Origin: Sternotherus odoratus
Taxonomy: Eukaryota; Chordata; Testudines; Kinosternidae
NCBI GenBank assembly: GCA_032164245.1
Contig: JAVMKO010000006.1
Span: 9,315,001 to 9,379,000 of the forward strand
DNA: 64,000 nucleotides
Direction: 5' to 3'
Under the pieces are notes generated by a model. It worked only from the letters and a program-made list of their open reading frames with translations, ran no database searches and was not told the DNA's origin. The translations under genes were made by a program, and so were the position numbers. Shown here in pieces: positions 53,690 to 64,000 of the stretch. The stretch's first letter is position 1. Every line of letters begins with the position of its first letter.

Positions 53690-56600
53690 GTCATTAAAAT
53701 CTCCCGGTTGCCTCCACCCACTGCCATTCTGAGGCACCACGTTTCCCTTCACGATTTCCTAATTTTTGCCGCACAGAAGATGCAGTGCAGAACAGTTGTC
53801 TTCATCTCAAGTTGATGTTTATTCCTCTCTTTGATCAACTGCTAGGAAGTGCCAACAAACAATGCGCCATTGACTTTTCTCTTGGGAAGAGACCTTGAAG
53901 GAAACCATTACCCTCACACTGATTCTAGCCCCCATTGGCTGAAATAAGATTCCCCTGAGGTTATTCCTGAACTAGCATCTCTTGTGTGATAATGCTATCA
54001 ACAGAGTCTTCTGACAGGTGAGGTGAATGTTTCTCTCTCAGGTGAACAATTTTATAGGCATTCCAGTAAAATGAAATGAGCCAGGCTGGAGGTCAGCTAT
54101 TGATCTTAGAGGTAGTTTGTAGTTCAGTGATGCAGATCATGGGCAGTGAGTAAAAATCATCTTAATAGAGCATTCTAGAAAGCTGGGTGAAATCTAGACA
54201 ATTTTTGTTAATCTTCATGGTCTCTGTAGCCTTCCAGAACAGTAAATTAAAACCAATTCCAGTTCTCATCCCATTGAGATCAGCTCGTCTCACTGTGTGA
54301 TGCTTTTTGGTTGTGTCTAGAAACCTATCGCTTTGGGATAATTTTTTTGAAGACAAAGTCTGTTTCCCATTTGGTAGGTGACCTGTTTAATGTTTTCCCT
54401 GTGTCTGGGAACTCCTTAGTGTAATTAGTGACCTTTGAACTCCACAACTAATCCTGAGCTATTTTGTATTCCTTACTCATCTTTAAGGCTGGACCTTTCT
54501 TTTCTTTTGAGTCCGCTGCCACAATTAAAGAAGAAACAGCTGCATTTCAAAGGGATTCCGATTCCAGAAGCTTAATCGTGATTGACATGTTCTTATTCTA
54601 AGCTATAAGAAACTCTAAGAGTCCTTTCTTGGGTTAAAACTTCAATCATTTTTCTAAAAAATTATCTCAATATGGATTTTATTCATTTTCTTTGATAACC
54701 ATTCTTTGCCATTTTTTTAACTTGAAAGATGCTTTGAGTTTGCAATGAATATTGAACTGCTTCTATTGAAAGACTGAATGGTGTCAAACGTATTCTCAAC
54801 TCAAAAGTGGCTAAATTCCATTTAGTGTCAAAATCTGATTATGAAATCTGATGTCTGCAATGTATCCAAACTTCCTGTCATGTATCCAAAAAGGTGAGAG
54901 AGGTAGAAAGTGCCTGAAAATCAGCACAGGGAGAGGTTTGTCTTGAGACTGATGATAAAAGCAGTCACAAAAATTGCACGTTTTTCATATTTTTTTCCAA
55001 AGTTTTCATGGCGCAGACTAAGAATGCAACAACAGTCTAAAACCAGGTTAGACTCCTCATCTTTTGTTCCACCACAGTTGGGTTCCCTGGAAGAAAAAAA
55101 AGACAATTTACTGTTTTAAAAATCTTTGTATGATTACACATTGAAAGACTGTAGGTGTCTGAAACTATTATGAAAATAGTTTCTGGCAAATGATGGAAGC
55201 CTGTTGTTTTCATTTATTTAACCCTAACCATCCTGCTTCTATTTGTATTAAATCATTAACTCAGCAACAGAAGCTTTAAAATAAAAATCTGAAATTGTAT
55301 ATATAACCCAACTGGTTTTATAGCTATCCTCCAAAATAAGTCATTACACTTATTATAGTCATTATAAAGTAAATATATATGAAATTATCAGAAAGGACCC
55401 CCAGAGGGGGTCAGGTACAGAATAGTAGTTTCTAAGACAAAGGTCAAATAAAAAAAAAGGATGTTAATAAACAGCCCTCAGGTTTAAGGGACTTTTTTTT
55501 AAGGATTACATCTTAAATTCCAACAAATCAGATTTAGGAGTTACTGAAAGTGAAATTGATCCATCCCTCATCCAAACTTTGCAATACTTTCCTGTTCTGA
55601 CATCATTTAGATAGTTAGCTGTATTATCAGATTAGAAGCCATTGTACAGGGCTGCTGAAAGGAAAAGGAGGCAAAAAGCTAAACACTGGATGAATTCTGA
55701 ACCTTTTAACCTGGCTGAAGTACGTTGGTCCCTGTTATGCAAATACCTTCAATCCTCTGCTAAGTTCAGTGGAAATAATTTTCTTGAATGACAGGTTTAT
55801 TCAGCAAGGATTCAGTTGGTGATTAATCCCCCTTTGATCTAGGGTATTTCACTTAACTACCAGTTACCTCGTTCTGACAAAGTGCAACTGAGATTAGGGA
55901 GATCACTAGAACGCTACCAGGGTGTGCGTTTATTCTCCATAACCTTTTCAAGCAAGGGCCAAGAATGCAATCTCTTTTCTGCATTTGAAGATGTAAAGTC
56001 CTCTCTTCTAAGTTAGAAAGTCAACTGAATACCAAATAAAGTTTGTTTCTTACATAATAGGACAAACAGCTCTGCTTGCTTTGGACAATGATGATGTTAG
56101 GAAATCTCGGCCTTCAATTCTCCAAAACAAGATGGTCAGACTAACTGTATTGTTTTTGCTACATGCACTATTCTGCATTACGTATCTCCAGGGAAGGGCC
56201 TTGTCTTATAGTGAGAAATGCTTCTCTTCTGCAAAGCGGGTTCCTCCCGTTTCCATTTGATTACCGAGCAGCATGTGGTGTGTGTGAAGGAGCCACGGTT
56301 TTGAAAAAGATATTGCAACGCACAATTCTCTATCTTAATCTATTAAGCTTTTCCCCCTTAGAAGTTCAGTGTGGTGTTGACCTCTTGCCCTGGAAAATCC
56401 CTGCTGTATCTATATTGTTAGATTCAACACATGCATAGTTCTATATTTTGTGCCATAAAATATTTTTAAAGGTACACACATTGTGACTGATTTGAAAAAA
56501 AAATGTTCATTAGAATCACGTATTTCAAACCCAGAGTTGGTGATGGTCTCTTCTCTGAATCTATATTTTCCCCCTTGCTTACGTATTCTCTAACATCCCT

Positions 56601-57260
56601 GTCTCTGTCTTCCCTACTTATTAAATTACTTTGTACTAATGTAATCTGCAAACTATGAGATCGGGATGGTAGTATAAGAATAAGGCCTTGATTCTGTAGC
56701 TGGGACACTGTGCGTTCTCATTGCAGACCTGGAGCCTCGCGCTGTATTTATTTTTAGTGAAATAAGAAAAGAAAGGCAACATGGTTTATGCCATTTCAGG
56801 TAAGGTGGCTGTCAGCATTTTCGCTCCACACACTCTCATTTTAAGGCTTTATTGTTTTCACATAAATGAATGGTAATCGTATATGTGAGCCCAAGAGAAC
56901 ATTTGTTTTTTTCCTGATTTAGGCTCTAATCTTGCACGTGTTTAACTTTCTGCCTTGGGAGACATTCACATTGAGGCCAATAAGTTAAGTTAACCCTGGC
57001 CAGATCATTAAAGGTTGATTTCTATGGAAGTTAGAAGCCTGAATACCTTTGAGGGCCTGGGCCCCTGTGCTTAAGTCTTTGCAGAATCAGCGCATTTGAA
57101 GTTGTGTGTGGCTACTTTAAAGCTCATGGCTGAACTTTAAAAAGTTCTTAAAATGCATTTTTTGCTACTATTCTATTACTTGAAAAAGCAGGAATTTGTA
57201 AACAGCTGATCTATAGCATGAGTGTTTTAGGGCATCAGAGAATAAACTTGACTTGGATAT
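53690..57260. other. Gene-free stretch; an old repeat trace at its end
   Basis: No coding or RNA gene recognised. A small perfect hairpin (GACCCCC, AGA, GGGGGTC) lies at 55396-55412. 57000-57080 ('ctatggaagttagaagcctg') belongs to the old repeat seen at 59245. Confidence 0.4.
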
Positions 57261-57267
57261 TCTATTT

Positions 57268-57374
57268 AAAAGAACAGGAGTACTTGTGGCACCTTAGAGA
57301 CTAACAAATTTATTTAAGCATAAGCTTTTCTTATTTGTTAGTCTCTAAGCTACCACAAGTACTCCTGTTCTTTT
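57268..57374. repeat. Inverted pair of PLE-terminal repeat, copy f
   Basis: Arms 57268-57309 and 57333-57373 pair over about 41 bases with a few mismatches (GGCACC opposite GCTACC). They contain AGTACTTGTGGCACCTTAG. The sequence continues on the right into 'cagactaacacggcggct', the conserved outer end of the family. Confidence 0.75.
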
Positions 57375-57889
57375 TACAGATACAGACTAACACGGCGGCT
57401 ATTCTGAAACCCGGATATTCCATTGTGATTTAGTCCCCCTCCTCATTTCAGTGAAAATTTCATATGGATTTCAGACAGCAGACTTAGTGCACATGCCTCA
57501 CAGCTGAATCCACACAATGGTTCCTGGAAGGCTCCATCACAGTCTATCAGGTCAATAATACACACGCTAAGAAGGATTTACACTCTAGACAGTAACAGCT
57601 TCTTAAGCGCCATTACAGTGTAGTGGGTTTAAAAAAGAAATCCCTTTTTAAGAAATGCCAAAATTTGGAGTTACATGAGAATTTGTAAAGGCTGCCTAGA
57701 GTGTTGTTAGGGTCTCTGGTAAATAAAATGTTACATGTATTCACCTATTCTGTTAAAAACAGGCGTATGTATCAAAGTATTCTATGTATTTACTCTAATG
57801 ATCACATCAATTTCATAACATTCTTGGGAGGGAAGAGAAATTAAACCTAGAAAACAATCCAACAAGAATTTACCTCACACAGTAATTCT

Positions 57890-57985
57890 GAGACAACATG
57901 GGTGAGGTAATATATTTTACTGGACCAACTTCTGCTGGTGAGAGAGACAAGCTTTCGAGCTACACAAAGTTCTTCAAGTCTAAAA
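57890..57985 (-). mobile_element. PLE terminal repeat, second family, hammerhead-like
   Basis: On the minus strand it reads TTGAAGA (57977-57971), a weak stem II ending TGTGTAGCTC, GAAA (57956-57953), then GCTTGTCTCTCTCACC and a 'gttggtcc' tail. The same order, more degraded, ends the Penelope-like element at 36740-36830. Matches the hammerhead layout with one change in the core (C3 to U). Confidence 0.65.
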
Positions 57986-57999
57986 AAAGGAACTCAGAG

Positions 58000-59240
58000 T
58001 GACATAATTGTGACATGCTTAAAGAAACAAAAATGAAAAACCAAACCATGAAACCCATACAGCGCTTTCTACAGTCTAACTGATGTTAGATAATTAGTTA
58101 TTAAATTAAGAAAATTAATTACCAAATCAAACAATTTAGGAAAATTCATTTTATCTATATGAATAAGAAAATGTTTGGACGGTGCCACTCCAAGATGAGC
58201 AGGAAGCACGGTGCAGTGGCTTCACTGTATGTGAAATCAAGAAGCAAAAAATCTGTTATTGAACAGCTGTATTGCGCTTAAGGTATTTGCATGTCAGTTC
58301 CCTACCAATAGAAATACATTCAAACAAATAATAGTAAACTTCCAGGAAATATGAGGCTGAGGACGATATTCCATCCTTATTAAGTTAAAGGTTTATGTTG
58401 TTAAAACATTCTTTAATTTCTTAAGAAATAAACGGTTCATGACATTAGAATATATCTTAACAAAAATTAGTGTGACACTGTGTTCTCTTTGTTGATCAGC
58501 TAGTTAACACCTCTAGATTATATAGACCGTAAAGCATCATCCTTCACGCAGGCCACTGTTTTAACTTTGTAGGATATGACGGGTCAACGTATCATTTATA
58601 AAAGGGATAGGAATTACTTAGAAAAGTGGAAAACTTTGGTGTCTTCAGGAATTTTAGTTATGAGTATGGCTTTCAAGGAAAATTATGCTCTTCAAAGGCC
58701 TTGTCTGCCCCCTGGCGGTGGTGAAAAAAAACTATATATATATATTTTTTTTAAAGTTCACTGCTGAACTGATGAATCTGATGTAATATTGATTATTGAT
58801 GTGTGTTGCTGTTGTTCCTAAGCACCTCAGTCATGGATCAGGATACGAGCGTGACATAACACCAGACAAACGCAGGACGTTTTGCTTTTGATGCAAGTTT
58901 ATGAAGTCTCTCTGGTAACTAAAATGGGCCAAAGTATTCTCTCAGGCCAGGCTCAGCTGTTCCGTTCTCCATCCTTTCTTAGTTTATTCATGTATTTATT
59001 GCTCTTCCAGTTGAAAAGTGCTTGCCTGCAGAATGACAGGCACAGCTTGCTTATCTTTAGAGGTAGCGGAGCCTTGTGCATGCACCCGCCAGGAGCTACA
59101 ATGGCTGACGCACACAATTAAGCAAAATGTGTGGAGTTCTTGTCAGATTTTTTCCCAAATCCACTGCCCTCCTCAGCCAAAGGGTGGGGATGCCTTAAGG
59201 ACTTGGGGACAGTTAAGGCGGGGGTTAATGATGGGACTAA
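58000..59240. other. Gene-free stretch, nothing recognised
   Basis: No repeat or exon identified except a short AT run near 58733. Confidence 0.4.
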
Positions 59241-59244
59241 TTGG

Positions 59245-59455
59245 GCCTAGGTGAATGGGATTTGCTGAAATCAATGGAAATTAGACAACTTGGTGTCTTT
59301 GAAATCCCACTAGGCACCTATCCACATCTTGAGGCACCTAAATAACTTTATAAATCTAGCTCTAAGTGATTTAGGGGCATAAATTCATTTGATTTTCTAT
59401 GGAAGTTAGGAGCCTAGTTTAAGTACATTTGCAAATCCCATGTAGAATTGTTAAG
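59245..59455. repeat. Old dispersed repeat
   Basis: 'gaaatcaatggaaattagac', 'gcacctaaataactttataa' and 'ctatggaagttaggagccta' are variants of a phrase also present at 7795-7890 and 57000-57080. An old amniote repeat of unknown class. Confidence 0.4.
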
Positions 59456-59539
59456 TACTGTAGGGGCAAATTCTCCCCTTGTTAACACCTGTTGCAACTT
59501 GCTGAGCGCCAGAGGGGTTTAGCTCTTGAATTTGAAGAT

Positions 59540-59815
59540 GATGGGGTTCTGCATGTAGGGCAATAAGTAATGGGCTGAATCAGCAGCAGGGGAGATTTCG
59601 GTTGGATATTAGGGAAAACTTTCTATCTACAAGGTTAGTTAAGCTCTGGAGCAGGCTTCCAAGGTCAGTTGGGGAATCCCCGTCATTGGAGGTTTTGAAG
59701 AACAGTTGGGCAAACACCTGTCCAGGATGGTCTAGGTTTACTTGACCCTGCCTCATCTTAGGGGCTGGACTAAATGACCTCTGGAGGTCCCTTCCAGACC
59801 CACATTTCTATGATT
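59540..59815 (+). mobile_element. CR1 3'-end fragment
   Basis: 'ggttggatattagggaaaac', 'gctctggagcaggcttccaa' and 'ggggctggactaaatgacct' give the CR1 3' region in order, ending 'tttctatgatt'. Confidence 0.85.
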
Positions 59816-59819
59816 AGGC

Positions 59820-61970
59820 TCAGCAGAATTTTTTTAATATAATTTCCATGGATAATATGGATATTTTAAAACATTGTTTTCTACATTTATCTATTTGAAT
59901 TTTCATAGTTCGGCAAAAATATGGATTTTAAAAGTTGGGTGGTTTTTTAAAAATAATTTTATTGATTTAAATTTACACAGGTGTGGGAAATCAAGGGGGA
60001 ATCAGGCAATAGGCAGGGTCAGGTAAAAATTATTCAATCACCGTAGATGCTGAGATTCGAAAAATTAAAGCTTGACAACTGTTAAAACAAAAATTGTCAA
60101 CATCACATGTTAAAATTTACAAAGTAAATATCCTTTATTTAACCTCTAAGAAGTTCTCAAGCAACATTTTTCTATTTCTTTGCGTATCTGTGCATTCTGA
60201 TTATTATTGATAGAAATGTTTCATCCACTTGTGTGTGCATGGTGAAATTGACGTTTACCAACAGTTACCAACAAAAATCGAATCCTTCCCAGTCGATTTA
60301 TGATATAGGCAAGGTCAGAATTTGCTGGTTTAATATAATTACTTGTAGTTCTGTGGAAGCATGAAGGACTCCAAGATGAGTTTGCAGAGTTGGCAATTGG
60401 AGAAAAAAAAATCTTTGCATAATAAACAGGGCAAATTTGACCTAAAATCAAAGAGAGAGTCTGAACATGGAATGACATCTTGCCATTTTTACAGAATCAT
60501 TTAATCATTTAAAGTGCAATTCTACTAAAAATGTAGTTTATTACATTTCCCTTTTTCATTATGTTTTGTCCAATGAATAGTGCTCTGGTATAAATGATAT
60601 TACACAGTGTGCAAAACGTAAAACACTGTTTTATTGTATGAAGAGAAAGGGGGGAACAAGCATCTTTAGAAATAGTGCAGAAATGTCTCTAAAACAGTCA
60701 TTTCCACATTTCTTCACCTTCTCAACAGGTGCAGCGTATCTATTTCTGTGGCAGAGAGGAGCAGGTTTTATATGTGAAACTGTAGAACTGAAAACAGGCT
60801 ACTGGTGGCACTTCTGATTCAATTAACTTACTCAGTGGAACTGCCAAAGAAACTAAATATGGCTAGAACAAGAGAAATGACTGGGCCAAATTAATAGAAC
60901 TAGATCCGTTTACCGGCTGTATAGCAATCCTGATCACAAACCTTGAAAAGCAAATTGGAACAAGCAAATTGCTGTTGAAAAATTCTTTCAGCACTATGCT
61001 GTTGCTACTCAGCTAGTCATTGCTGGGAGTCAGAGGTTGAAAAATCCAGGTTTGGCATTAACAATAGAGGCATTATAGTGGCTAACATTTAAATTCTATT
61101 TATTGAAGTGTTGGAAATTTATTAGTTGCGTCTTCAAATTCACTGAAGGGGCTGCCTTGTTGTGCAGAACTGCTAACAGAAACGAGCACTTCATTTTGGA
61201 AAAAAAACACCAAAAAGCATTCCAATTTTACTCATATTTCCCACAGCTAACCAAGTGAAAGCAAAGTCAGGTCTGAAGATTACACTTTAGAGAGAGCTTG
61301 CCGCAGAAATTATGCTTTTCAGAGCCCGTATGGGGAGGGAAGGAGATTTTTCCAGACAATAAATCAATTTATTTTGAAAATAAGAGAATTTTACACATAG
61401 GACTTCACCCATGCTTCATGCAATTGTGCTGCCGATCTTCAGCACACATAGCAAACAACCTGTTCAAAGAGAAAAATCAAAGCCTTGCAGAAATGCAAAC
61501 GAGTGGGTATTGTTTAAGTGGATGTGTAATTGAATATAGTGATCAAATATGCTGGGAAAACATCCATAGCTAGCCTGTAGAAAGAATAATTGCAGGTTAC
61601 GCTGCAATTTACTCTGAACCCTTTTACTGTAAAAGAGCAGTAGAGGATTGAATTGTGTGGCAGAAGAGAGCTAGCATATCATCCCTATGTCCTTGCACCA
61701 AATGTATTTCCCAGCTGCTATTTTACAGTGCAATAATACCATGTTAGCTCGTAGAATAAAAAAACTAGACAAAAAGCATCATAGTCAGCACCCAAACCAA
61801 TGATCATTAATAATTATTTGAAAGATTATTAATTAGGTTGTTAATAATAAAGGTTCTGAATCCTGCAGTGGGACTTATGGTTCTAGAGTAACAATATCCA
61901 TTCCTCCTGCCCCAGTCTCTCCATGATCTTGCAGTGAGAATCCTCAGCTCTGGTCAAAAGAAAATTACAT
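59820..61970. other. Gene-free stretch, nothing recognised
   Basis: AT-rich sequence with no identified exon, RNA gene or repeat. Confidence 0.4.
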
Positions 61971-61972
61971 AC

Positions 61973-62059
61973 GGGCCAGTTCTTCAAATGACAATGATGA
62001 GCAGATTTCTGCTGATGTCAAGTGGAGCTAGGCCAGTTTGCACTATCTTAGGATCTGGC
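61973..62059. mobile_element. Palindromic MITE, relative of the copy at 24452
   Basis: Starts 'gggccagttcttcaaatgac' and ends 'atcttaggatctggct', with a centre 'gctgatgtcaagtggagcta'. The ends and centre match the element at 24452-24538. Confidence 0.5.
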
Positions 62060-62239
62060 TCACTGACATTTCAGAAGCCCTGTGTCTTAATGCGTTAGAG
62101 CTTATCCATCCTATGAGATGATGCAATGTGGGTTGGTTCTTCATTAGCTGAACCACTTGTCTCTAGTGTGTTTTGCAACAATAGATCAGAGAGATCTGTT
62201 CCTTTCTCTTCTTCCTAGAGTGCTCCATCTTCTCTCAGA

Positions 62240-62350
62240 GGAGAAGCCGTGTTAGTCTGGATCTGCAGAAACTGACATCTGATGAAGTGGGTCTTCGCCC
62301 ACGAAAACTCATGCGCCTAAACATCTGTTAGTCTAGAAGGTGCTACAAGA
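62240..62350 (+). mobile_element. PLE-terminal repeat with hammerhead ribozyme core, copy g
   Basis: Contains the canonical core CTGATGA at 62279-62285, stem II GTGGG (62287-62291) with CCCAC (62298-62302) around TCTTCG, and GAAA at 62303-62306. Upstream ACTGACA can pair with downstream TGTTAGT as stem I. The short stem III and cleavage site look altered (AC..GC, GCGCC) compared with copy d (GC..GC, GCTTC). Flanked by the family motifs 'gttagtctggatctgcag' and 'tagtctagaaggtgctacaa'. Confidence 0.7.
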
Positions 62351-64000
62351 CTCTTTGTCCCGTCTTCTCTGTTTGTGTCTATTAGATGGCAAGCCCTCGG
62401 GGGGCAAGACTGTCTTTCTTTAGCATCTTGTGCAGCACTGAGTACTTTGTGGGCACGTAACCAACAAGAGTAAACATACATTTCAGAGAGAGAGAAGCAA
62501 TCACAATTACGGCAGTGTCTGTATGGGTTACCTGGAAAACATGCCATTGACAAAATCACTCTGTGCTCCTCATTCACGGTTAATTTAGGATGTTCTAAAG
62601 CAGTGATGCTTAGTCCTCAGTGATTCAGGAGCCAAATAAATGACCAGCATTACCCAAAAGAACCACTGTCATGTGAATTAATTGTTTCATTTGCTATAGT
62701 ACTATATAGTCATATTTAAACAGTATGATGGCAAATATTTAATTTATATCTGTGTGTGTGTGTGTATAATTCTCACAGCAAAATGACTGACCAAGTATTA
62801 TTTTATCAGCTACAATTGGGTAATAACATAGTAAAAGCATCCTGATTGGTTAATAACTTAGAGTGGTTAATAATTCAGCCACACGGTGTTTTAACATCAT
62901 GTGCTGCAAAGAGCTACAGGAGACCCATTAAGGAGCCAGCCTCAGTCCGAGTCTCGTTGTTCTAAGGATTTAATTAATTAAATAGACTGTTAATTAAATA
63001 GAGTGGCCTTTGCAAATTGAAACGGATGGATTCTGACTTGGTCACAGCTTCATTTTCGCCCTCTTGATATTTGAGCCTGGGCACCGCCGACATGCAATGT
63101 GGGGGGAGGGAGAAAGGGAGCTGGTTGCAGCCCCCCTGATCCTTGGGCCACTTGTACCCTGGCCTTAGCCCTAGCTCCAGCACAGATTAGAGTAGCTTTG
63201 AGAGTGTGGAGGTGTAATGTCCTGTCCAACTCCATCTGCCAGCTAGGAATGGCTAGAGCATTTTGCACTCTGGCCCTGCCTCTACTCCGTTGGACAAGTG
63301 CTTTGAATGTGGAAGTGGGCGTGCTACATATCCCTGACTCTTCACAGGCAGCACAGTCTAGCAGAGCTGCCGCTGCTCTTGCTTGTGCCAGGGGGTGGTT
63401 TGGCTCTCAGCCGGTCCTCGGACAAGGGGAGATAGAAAAGTGGCTTTGGGCCTCCTTTGCCTCCTGCCTCCAGCCTGAGGCTACTCAGCGGAGGAAAGTT
63501 ACACACTTCACATTTTGCAGGCTCGGGATCCTAGGAGCGGCACTCCAGGTGGGATTACCGTAATTTTCCCATCAGAGCTGGATACGTGCTGCCAATTGCC
63601 CAAACTACATCTTTGCTCAGAGAGAGCTGCTGTTCTGCTTTAGACGACAGCAACCCACGTGAGCGGTGCATGCCGAAAATCTATCAGCTGCTTCTTTTCT
63701 TTTTTTATTAAACTTGTTATTAAGGGCACAATAAAACGGCAACGTACGTCACTGAACATTTCTTATTACTTATTCAGGATCAGGTTAATATTCAGAGAAC
63801 CTGACTAAGGATTCTGGCTGGGGACCCCTCCTCCACTGAGAATGCTAGAAAGGGTGACCACATTTCTAAATGCCCATCCTCCTTTTGTCACGTCTCTTGC
63901 CTGCATACGAGGTGTGAAAGCTTTTCTGTTATAAGGAAAGTCCACATTTTACTATACTACCCTCTGTAGGAAGAGGGGCAACATTTTTCTAATAATGTGC
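62350..64000. other. Right flank, nothing recognised
   Basis: A short TG run lies near 62751. The open frame at 63099-63563 in a GC-richer part has no family resemblance and no supporting splice or promoter signals. Confidence 0.4.

Noticed and set aside
63099..63563. 154-codon open frame near the right end
   Set aside because: GC-richer sequence with open frames on both strands, no recognisable domain and no splice or promoter support.
50192..64000. NAA30 or another neighbour gene downstream of AP5M1
   Set aside because: I expect NAA30 next in this synteny block from memory, but no acetyltransferase exon could be found; the gene probably begins beyond the window.
1..64000. CRISPR array, bacterial operon or phage-type system
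   Set aside because: Spliced vertebrate genes, CR1/SINE/MIR repeats and no regularly spaced direct repeats; the window is eukaryotic.

Overview
The window is vertebrate nuclear DNA, most likely from a turtle and probably a cryptodire. The evidence is the abundance of CR1 LINE fragments, a tRNA-derived SINE whose tail matches the CR1 3' end, Penelope-like retroelement (PLE) remnants, many hAT-type fossils and MITEs, and two intact spliced genes of the conserved EXOC5/AP5M1 neighbourhood. The species call is an inference from repeat families recognised from memory; no search was run.

Two protein genes lie head to head. EXOC5 (exocyst subunit Sec10) runs on the minus strand from 38127 down to 1148. 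All 18 coding exons could be placed; they join in frame to 2127 bases, 708 residues plus stop. AP5M1 (mu subunit of the AP-5 adaptor complex, also called MUDENG) runs on the plus strand from 38905 to 50191 with 8 coding exons, 1461 bases, 486 residues plus stop. The two start codons are 777 bases apart across a TATA-less CpG-rich block with GC boxes, ETS-like sites and an inverted CCAAT box, so a shared bidirectional promoter is likely. All introns are GT-AG except EXOC5 intron 15, whose donor reads GC (AG|GCAAGT).

Layout: 1-1147, EXOC5 3' UTR and flank. 1148-28814, EXOC5 exons 18 to 2 with introns holding CR1, SINE, MIR-like and DNA-transposon remnants. 28815-38100, the long EXOC5 intron 1, a mosaic of two CR1 copies in opposite orientation, a BED-finger hAT transposase fossil, a perfect 42-base-arm palindrome, an LTR-like block and a 2.4-kb Penelope-like element. 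38128-38904, promoter. 38905-50191, AP5M1, whose first intron carries a perfect 85-base-arm palindrome, a LINE endonuclease fossil and a long AT palindrome. 50192-64000, no recognisable coding gene, but an LTR-like block, palindromic MITEs, CR1 and PLE-terminal pieces.

The two proteins do not act in one complex. EXOC5 tethers secretory vesicles at the plasma membrane, and AP5M1 belongs to a late-endosomal sorting coat; they share membrane traffic and probably a promoter. No CRISPR, operon or toxin-type system is present. The most interesting non-genic signal is a set of related PLE-terminal fragments that carry the hammerhead-ribozyme layout (CUGANGA, stem II, GAAA) and repeatedly occur as inverted pairs, two of them with perfect arms.
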